Positions 58,109 through 64,000 of a DNA stretch of 64,000 nucleotides are shown piece by piece. A program made the position numbers and the translations under genes. Source of the stretch: TMED88 sp964515335 (GTDB lineage Bacteria > Myxococcota_A > UBA9160 > UBA4427); contig CAZETS010000025.1 in NCBI GenBank assembly GCA_964515335.1, forward strand, positions 1-64,000, in the 5' to 3' direction. The number at the start of each line of letters is the position of its first letter. Position 1 is the stretch's first letter. The notes beneath the pieces are model-generated. The model was not told the origin of the DNA and did not search any database. It was given only the letters and a program-made list of their open reading frames with translations.

Positions 58109-60202
58109 ATGGGCGGAGTGGGCCCTGCGGCCCGGTCGCGCCTCCTGGTGGTGCCGCTCCTGGTCGCGCTCTGGCTGCTCGCCCTGCCGGCCGTGTCGCT
58201 CGCCGAAGACGCAACAGCCGGGCCTTCCGTGCTGCCTCCGGCCGAACCCGTCGACGGTCCGACCTTTCCGGTCACGCGCTTCGACATCGTCTACCCCGAG
58301 CCGCACCCCGAGCTGCCGCCGCTCGACCGGCTGCTGCCGGTGGACGTCGCGCTGCGGGCCACGGCGACCGGCTGGGCGGCGCCGCGAGCCGGACAACCGA
58401 CGATCACACTGCGCGTCGATGGGGGTCCGACCGACGACCCGCGCTTCCACGCCAGCGCGCTGGCGGCGGTTTCGCGCGCACTGCTCGCGCGGGTCCACGA
58501 GGAGGGACTGCTCGGCGTCTACGTGGTGCCGAGCAGCCAGGACATCGACGTCAAGACCGAGACCGATCTGCGGCCGGACGGCCGGAGCGAGCTGCGGATC
58601 GACATCTGGATCGGGCGCATCGACGACGTGCGCACCGTGGCGGCGGGCGACCGGGTCAAGGACGAGTGGCGCATCGACAACCCCGTCCACCGCAAGATCC
58701 GCAGCTACTCGCCCCTCCACCCGGCGGCCGCCGGCATCGACGACACGACCGATCTGCTCGACCGGCGCAAGCTCGAGGACTACATCCACCTGCTGAACCG
58801 GCACCCCGGACGCCACGTCGAGGCCTCGCTGGCGGCCTCCGACGACGCCGAGGGCATCACCCTCGACTACCGGGTCTACGAGTCGCGTCCGTGGAACGTG
58901 TACGCCCAGGTGAGCAACACCGGCACCGAACGCACGTCCCGCTGGCAGGCCCGCGGCGGCTACGTGAACCGGCAGCTCACCAACCGCGACGACATCCTCA
59001 CGATCGAGTACCTGAACGGTGGCGGAGACAACGTCAACGGCATCCAGGTGGGCTACGAGGCGCCTTGGTTCGCTCCGAAGCGCCCCGGCTGGATGAAGAC
59101 CAGCGGCAACGAGCCGAGCTGGCTCGGCTGGGCGGACCGCAGCGCGGTGCCCTGGTGGGGGCTGGGCCGCCTGCGCTGGCGCGTAGACGGAGGCTGGACG
59201 CGCATTCTCTCGCAAGTGCTGCCGTCCGGCTTCACCGGCGCCAACGAGGTGCTGAGCAGCGACTGGCACGCGGGCGGGCGCTTCATCTACAACGCGTGGC
59301 AGCACCGGAATTTCTTCCTCGACGCCTTCGCGGGGGGCCGCTTCCGCGGCGTCCGACTCCAGAACGACACCACGGGAAACGTCGGGGACGTCACCCTGCT
59401 GCTGCTGAATCTGGGACTGCGCGCCGAGCGCACCAACCCGTACTCGACGTTCTCGGCCACCTTCTCCGGCGAGCACGCCGCACCGCTCGGCAGCCTGACC
59501 GACTACGAGCTCGCCTTCGCCAGCGCCTTCGGTCGTCAGGCGAGCTCGTCCCGCTGGTGGACGCTGAACTTCGACGTGGCCGCGAGCTACTTCCTCGAGC
59601 CACTGCTGTTCCGTTCGCGCTTCGAGGACCCGACCACGACGGCGAGCTCCCGGCTGAGCCACGAGATCGCGATCGGCGCTCGCGGGCAGTATGCCTTCGA
59701 CTACCGGCTGATACCCCAGAGCGCGCAGGTGATCGGCGGCCTGTATTCCGTTCGCGGATTTCCGCAGGGCGTGGCAGTGGGTGACAGCGTCTACCTCGGC
59801 ACCGCCGAGTACCGCTTCCACATTCCGCGGTCGCTGCCGATCCGGCGGCAGCCGGTCGATCTGCCCTGGGTGGGCGACTTCCGCGTCGCCCCCCAGCAGG
59901 TGTACGGCCGCCCGGACTGGGACCTCATCTTCCGCGCCTTCGTCGACGCCGGCAAGAGCATCCGCAACAACGCCCAGCTCGGCGTGGGCGCCGAGGTCGA
60001 CCAGACCCTGGTCGGCGCCGGCGTCGGACTCGAGCTGGTCTTTCGCGGCAACCTGCGGGCCCGGGTCGACTGGGCGCGCGGCGTCTACCAGTCCGTCCAG
60101 TGCGACCCCTCCTCGATCGGGACGACCTTGTGCCTGAACGCCCAGGAGGGCGACATCGATCCGGACGGCGAGTTCTACTTCCTCTTCAGCGTGGTCTTCT
60201 GA
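58109..60202 (+). CDS. TpsB-type outer-membrane transporter (ShlB/FhaC family)
   Basis: A protein of about 697 residues that secretes the adjacent TpsA. The signal peptide (RLLVVPLLVALWLLALP) is followed by two POTRA-like regions (about 70-245) and a 16-strand barrel. YSVRGFPQG is the conserved VRGY/F loop motif that inserts in the pore, and the protein ends in SVVF with the terminal Phe needed for barrel assembly. The start is uncertain; ATG 58109 leaves a clean signal peptide, but TTG 58046 and ATG 58064 are in frame. Its stop overlaps the tpsA start (TGATG). Confidence 0.88.
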   Translation: MGGVGPAARSRLLVVPLLVALWLLALPAVSLAEDATAGPSVLPPAEPVDGPTFPVTRFDIVYPEPHPELPPLDRLLPVDVALRATATGWAAPRAGQPTITLRVDGGPTDDPRFHASALAAVSRALLARVHEEGLLGVYVVPSSQDIDVKTETDLRPDGRSELRIDIWIGRIDDVRTVAAGDRVKDEWRIDNPVHRKIRSYSPLHPAAAGIDDTTDLLDRRKLEDYIHLLNRHPGRHVEASLAASDDAEGITLDYRVYESRPWNVYAQVSNTGTERTSRWQARGGYVNRQLTNRDDILTIEYLNGGGDNVNGIQVGYEAPWFAPKRPGWMKTSGNEPSWLGWADRSAVPWWGLGRLRWRVDGGWTRILSQVLPSGFTGANEVLSSDWHAGGRFIYNAWQHRNFFLDAFAGGRFRGVRLQNDTTGNVGDVTLLLLNLGLRAERTNPYSTFSATFSGEHAAPLGSLTDYELAFASAFGRQASSSRWWTLNFDVAASYFLEPLLFRSRFEDPTTTASSRLSHEIAIGARGQYAFDYRLIPQSAQVIGGLYSVRGFPQGVAVGDSVYLGTAEYRFHIPRSLPIRRQPVDLPWVGDFRVAPQQVYGRPDWDLIFRAFVDAGKSIRNNAQLGVGAEVDQTLVGAGVGLELVFRGNLRARVDWARGVYQSVQCDPSSIGTTLCLNAQEGDIDPDGEFYFLFSVVF

Positions 60203-63200
60203 TGCGGCGGCTCTCCCGAAAACAGCACCGCGCACGCCCCGGCCGCTGCGGCGTGCCCCCGAGGCACTCGCGCATCGAGCGCGCGGTGGCCCGGGTCGTA
60301 CTGGTGGCATTCGTCACGACCGGCGCCGCGGGCCCGGTGGGCGCCGATCCCATTCCGACCGCGGTCGGCCCGGCGGAGACCAGCGTCGGCAGCGGCGAGT
60401 TCACGATCAACACGCCGACCCACACCGAGTACACGCAGCACAGCGACCACGCGGTGATCGACTGGAAGGAAGACCTCCAGCAGGGCCCCGACCACACGCT
60501 CAGCTTCCGCCAGCAGCAGGGCTTCGAGGTGCTGAACCGCAGCCCGGGCGTCCACGCCTCGAACTTCTACGGCACCGTCACCTGCGATGCGACCTGCATC
60601 TTCGTCAACGAGGCCGGCGTGTTCTTCCACGACGGCTCGCAGATCGACGTCGGCCGGCTGATCGTGGCGGGCGGGCGCATCACGAACGACGACTTCCTGA
60701 CCGGCCGCTACGTCTTCCAGGACGTGCTCGGCGACGTCGTCAACCACGGGCACATGCGCGGCTCGGACATCACGCTGCTCGGCCAGCGCGTCGCGAACTT
60801 CGGCCACGTCGAGACACCGGACGGCAGCTTCGCGATGGTGGCCGGCACGCGCATCCAGCTACGCGAGCACGAGAGCCCGATCGTGATCGAGAGCGCCATC
60901 GCGCCGCCCGCCGGCTCCCCCTTCGGCGACGACCCCGCCGTCGAGAACGGCGGCACCATCGACGCCGGCAACGGAACGGTGCGGCTGGCTGCCGGGGACA
61001 TGCTGTCGTTCGCGATCCGGCAGTCCGGCTCGATCCGCGCGAACGAGATCGTACTCGAGGGCGGCGACGACGGCCTCGTCGAGGTGAGCGGCACGCTCGA
61101 CGCGAGCGATCCGGCGCCGGACGGAACCGGCGGCCGCATCGACGTGCTCGGCGACTACGTGGCGCTGACCGAAGGCGCCGTGCTCGACGCCTCGGGCAGC
61201 GCCGGCGGCGGCAAGGTGCGCATCGGCGGCGATCGACTCGGCGAGGGCGAAACCCGCACGGCTCGCGGCACCTACGTCCACCCGGACGCGGTGGTCAGGG
61301 CTGACGCCATCCACGAGGGCGACGGCGGTGAAGTGATCGTCTTCGCGGAGCACCTGGCCCAGGTCTACGGCCACCTCTCGGCCCGCGGCGGCACGGACGG
61401 CGGCGACGGCGGATTCGTGGAGACCTCCGGCAAGCTCGGCCTCGACGTGCGGCGAGCGCCCGAAGTCGGTGCGCGCAGCGGCGCAGCCGGCGATCGGGGC
61501 GGCGAATGGCTCATCGATCCGAACAACATCGAGATCGTGGCCGACAGCTGCGGCGCCGCCCCCCAGTGCCTCGACAACGGACTCTCGCAGGACAGCATCC
61601 AGAGCCCCGAGTTCGCGACCACCGGCCCGATCCTGCTGCCCACCGTCGACGACTCGAAGATCTCGGCCGACCTCATCGCGAGCGCCCTCGAGGGCGGCTC
61701 GAACGTGACGATCCTCACGCAGACGATCGCGGATGTTCAGGGCACGCAGGTCGGCGACATCACCGTCAACGCGCCGATCGTCCTCGAGGAGGCGAACTCG
61801 CCCGGAGCGGGCACCCAGGTGACGCTCTCGCTCCGAGCCGCGCAGGACCTCGTCGTCAACGAGCGAATCGAAGTGAACCGTCCGCTCCAGCCCGGCGAGG
61901 ATCGAGGTCCTTCCGATCTGCAGCTCGACCTCTTGCTCGTCTCCGCCGACAACGACCAGTTCCAGGCCGAGGCGCCCGCCGACCAGGTGCCGAACAACTT
62001 CGTCGGCGAGATCGACCTGCGCGCCGACCTCGATACCGCCGGCGGCAGCATCACGCTCCAGGGCTTCGGCCTGACGACGAGGCCCGGCACGAGGATCACG
62101 ACCAACGGCGGCGACATCCAGGTGAACGCCGCCGTCCGGGACGTCGTGCTGCGCGGCGACATCGACACGTCGACCGACGTGCTCGACGAGCTCTCCGGCG
62201 AGGTCCTCCGCGGCGGCAACCTCGACATCGACAGCCTCGCCATCCGCGTCCCGGAAAGCGGCGCCGCCGACGCACCGACCAACACCAGCGGTGGCAGCAT
62301 CGTCTTCGAGGGCAACGTGACCACCGGCGGAGGCCTCGTCGACGCGACGTCGGTCGGCGGCACGAGCCTGAACTCGGGCGTCCGGGTGGCTTCGACCATC
62401 GATACCGGGGGCGGAGGCCTGATCCTCCGCGCCCTCGAACAGACCAACCAGCCGGTCACCTCCGGCGACGTCGCGCAGACCGGCGGAGGGCGCGTGACCA
62501 TCGAGGAGAGCGCGCGCCTGCTGAGCAACGGCGGCGACATCGACATCGGCGTCGCCGACCCCGCCACCCTGCTGCCGGGCGCCCGGGAGATCGTGATGAA
62601 CGGCGCGATCGACAGCCGGGTCTACACCGACGACGCGACGCCGACCCTCGACGCGACGCAGCGCGGCGGCTTCGTCTTCCTCAATACCGCGGGCGCCGGC
62701 GCCAAGGTCGTGATGGGTGAGGGATCCACCAGCGGCCCCAGCATCCGGACGAACGGGGGGCGCGTCGAGAGCTTCGGCGACGGAAGCTTCCAGATGAAGG
62801 ACGGACTCATCGACGCCACCACCCAGCCGTCCGTGACGATCCCGGCCGAGCAGGCCGTCAGCAGCCAGGTGTTCATCCAGCACGGTGGATCGGTCACGCT
62901 GGAGAGCACCACGCCGTCGGGCGGCGCCACCGCCAGCTCGATTCGCGCGAACGACAGCGTCACGATCATCGCCGGCGCGGGCGGCGTCGGCGACCTGACC
63001 TTCGACGACGCCGGGGGAACGAACGCGGGAACGCACCTCGCCGCGAACAACATCGCGCTCGGGGCCGGCGACGGCGCGAGCACCTCGGGCTCGACCGGCG
63101 CGCAGGTGCTGCTCGGCAGCACCACCTTCGGCTTCCCGGACCTCGGCGATCCCGACGTGGACACAGTGCTGACGCTGCAGCAGGACGCCGACCTCGCGAC

Positions 63201-64000
63201 AGGCGCGGTCGCGGCGCTCCTGACGGATTCCCAACGCAACGGCCTCACCACGATCGGCCTCGCGTCGCGGGACGGCACGCTCGACCTGTCCGAGACCACC
63301 CTGCTCGAGGCGGACGGGCTCGAACTCGAGCTCGCGGCGGCGAAGGGCGTCGTGGTCTCGGCCCCGGGCAACCCCTCGCCGCCGGCCGGCGCGCTGCTCG
63401 ACTCGCTCGAAATCCGCGTCGACGAAGCCTTCACGGTGGACCGACGCCTCGCCGACTTCGTGACCGGCACTGCGCGCGATCTGCTGATCGCCGGCGGCAC
63501 GCCGGCGAACGCCGCCGACCCGAGCCTGCTCGTCCGCGACGACGGCTCGCTGTCGGGCCCGCTCGCGCTCGTCGCGAGCGACTCGCTGACACTGAACGGC
63601 GGACGCCTCGGCGACGGAGACCTCGCCTTCGAGGGCAACGTGCGCCTCGGCGCGGGTGACATCACGCTGTGGGCCGGCAACGGCGACGCGACGGGAACGG
63701 CGCAGATCCGCAGCGACGGCCTGGCCAATGTGAAATTCGTCGACGGCGGCGGGGTGAACGGCCTGCCGAACTCCTTCACGCTCCGTCAGGACGCGGCCAT
63801 CGACGACTCGATCATCCCCGACCCGGCCACGCAGTTCAGCGATGCCGCCGGCCTGCCTCCGGCGAGCCTCGCCGGCGTTCAGTACACGCTGCGCGCCGAT
63901 GCGAGCGGCTCGTCGATCACCCTCGACTCACCCGGCGCCGCCCGGCTGCGCGACACCGACCTGCGCCTGTTCGCAAACGGCGGGATCGACCTGACGCCCC
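60202..64000 (+). CDS. TpsA-type filamentous haemagglutinin-like exoprotein (incomplete at window end)
   Basis: An open frame of 1266 codons runs off the window. A long basic N-region (about 1-28) and hydrophobic segment ending at GADP resemble an extended TPS signal peptide. Residues about 55-300 form the TPS secretion domain: FRQQQGFEVLNRSPG, FVNEAGVFFHDGSQIDVGRL, MVAGTRIQL and GGTIDAGNGTVRLAAGD. GGFVETSGKLGL then GEWLIDPNNIEIV is the haemagglutination-domain end signature. The rest is beta-helical, with repeated NGGDI/GG-x-V-x-F strands. CDATC at about 130 is an unusual cysteine pair. It is translated in overlap with TpsB and should be exported by it. Confidence 0.9.
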   Translation, partial: MRRLSRKQHRARPGRCGVPPRHSRIERAVARVVLVAFVTTGAAGPVGADPIPTAVGPAETSVGSGEFTINTPTHTEYTQHSDHAVIDWKEDLQQGPDHTLSFRQQQGFEVLNRSPGVHASNFYGTVTCDATCIFVNEAGVFFHDGSQIDVGRLIVAGGRITNDDFLTGRYVFQDVLGDVVNHGHMRGSDITLLGQRVANFGHVETPDGSFAMVAGTRIQLREHESPIVIESAIAPPAGSPFGDDPAVENGGTIDAGNGTVRLAAGDMLSFAIRQSGSIRANEIVLEGGDDGLVEVSGTLDASDPAPDGTGGRIDVLGDYVALTEGAVLDASGSAGGGKVRIGGDRLGEGETRTARGTYVHPDAVVRADAIHEGDGGEVIVFAEHLAQVYGHLSARGGTDGGDGGFVETSGKLGLDVRRAPEVGARSGAAGDRGGEWLIDPNNIEIVADSCGAAPQCLDNGLSQDSIQSPEFATTGPILLPTVDDSKISADLIASALEGGSNVTILTQTIADVQGTQVGDITVNAPIVLEEANSPGAGTQVTLSLRAAQDLVVNERIEVNRPLQPGEDRGPSDLQLDLLLVSADNDQFQAEAPADQVPNNFVGEIDLRADLDTAGGSITLQGFGLTTRPGTRITTNGGDIQVNAAVRDVVLRGDIDTSTDVLDELSGEVLRGGNLDIDSLAIRVPESGAADAPTNTSGGSIVFEGNVTTGGGLVDATSVGGTSLNSGVRVASTIDTGGGGLILRALEQTNQPVTSGDVAQTGGGRVTIEESARLLSNGGDIDIGVADPATLLPGAREIVMNGAIDSRVYTDDATPTLDATQRGGFVFLNTAGAGAKVVMGEGSTSGPSIRTNGGRVESFGDGSFQMKDGLIDATTQPSVTIPAEQAVSSQVFIQHGGSVTLESTTPSGGATASSIRANDSVTIIAGAGGVGDLTFDDAGGTNAGTHLAANNIALGAGDGASTSGSTGAQVLLGSTTFGFPDLGDPDVDTVLTLQQDADLATGAVAALLTDSQRNGLTTIGLASRDGTLDLSETTLLEADGLELELAAAKGVVVSAPGNPSPPAGALLDSLEIRVDEAFTVDRRLADFVTGTARDLLIAGGTPANAADPSLLVRDDGSLSGPLALVASDSLTLNGGRLGDGDLAFEGNVRLGAGDITLWAGNGDATGTAQIRSDGLANVKFVDGGGVNGLPNSFTLRQDAAIDDSIIPDPATQFSDAAGLPPASLAGVQYTLRADASGSSITLDSPGAARLRDTDLRLFANGGIDLTP

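Noticed and set aside
57710..60310. Minus-strand 866-codon ORF opposite tpsB
   Set aside because: Antisense to a gene with a signal peptide, VRGF motif and terminal Phe; composition is that of a high-GC shadow frame.
60859..63234. Minus-strand 791-codon ORF opposite tpsA
   Set aside because: The plus strand is open throughout with haemagglutination-domain motifs; the minus product is low-complexity Val/Ala/Asp/Arg sequence.

Overview
The window is uniformly GC-rich (about 70% by eye). It encodes a Gram-negative aerobe with a proton-pumping transhydrogenase, c-type cytochrome maturation (CcmH), outer-membrane proteins and two-partner secretion. It also has acyl-CoA/ETF metabolism, an F420-type luciferase-like oxidoreductase and a (methyl)malyl-CoA carbon cycle. 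This mix suits the high-GC lineages once called Deltaproteobacteria (Myxococcota- or Binatota-like). No rRNA is present to settle the placement, so it is inference. I saw no tRNA, rRNA, CRISPR array, insertion sequence or prophage. Gene density is high and many neighbours overlap by 1-4 bases.

Layout. 0.1-14 kb: M20 peptidase, HTH-cupin regulator, MFS transporter, an EF-G paralogue, gpsA, an exported beta-propeller lipoprotein, a Spy-like protein, hisE-hisG, an anchored carboxylesterase and xylulokinase. 14-20.8 kb: GNAT, Gfo/Idh/MocA oxidoreductase, F420-type oxidoreductase, acyl-CoA dehydrogenase, a PilZ protein divergent from a PAS protein, and a beta-barrel protein. 20.8-23.7 kb: the three-gene transhydrogenase operon. 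24-30.6 kb: mesaconyl-CoA hydratase, a CheY/CheX-like pair, then an operon of two CoA-ligase subunits, a small ferredoxin and a malyl-CoA lyase of the Chloroflexus type. 30.8-37.7 kb: small exported protein, alpha/beta hydrolase, FabV, haloalkane dehalogenase, RsmE, NadA and a degenerate sulfatase-like lipoprotein. 37.8-41.5 kb: ethylmalonyl-CoA mutase, its MeaB chaperone and cobalamin adenosyltransferase. 41.5-48.7 kb: CcmH, CysE, an Fe-S PD-(D/E)XK nuclease, glyoxalase II, thioesterase, DUF1232 protein, an SDR/acyltransferase pair and a catalytically degenerate hydrolase. 49-50.8 kb: etfBA. 51-54.6 kb: a repeat array, then a ParA/acyltransferase/SDR operon that repeats the SDR/acyltransferase theme. 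54.8-57.7 kb: EF-P, patatin phospholipase and WYL regulator. 58-64 kb: a TpsB transporter and the first 1266 codons of its TpsA partner, which runs off the window.

How the genes fit together. Ethylmalonyl-CoA mutase, mesaconyl-CoA hydratase, malyl/methylmalyl-CoA lyase and a probable malate-CoA ligase are steps of the ethylmalonyl-CoA and 3-hydroxypropionate-type cycles. MeaB and the adenosyltransferase maintain the B12 mutase, transhydrogenase supplies NADPH, and ETF plus acyl-CoA dehydrogenase feed electrons to respiration. Crotonyl-CoA carboxylase/reductase, the hallmark enzyme, is not in the window.

The least familiar parts are the ferredoxin inside the CoA-ligase/lyase operon, the ParA-acyltransferase-SDR operon with its paralogous pair 4 kb away, and two enzymes that keep their fold but lack catalytic residues. 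Two genes (meaB and parA) seem to lack any ATG, GTG or TTG start. A perfect palindrome fills the spacer of the putative etfBA promoter.
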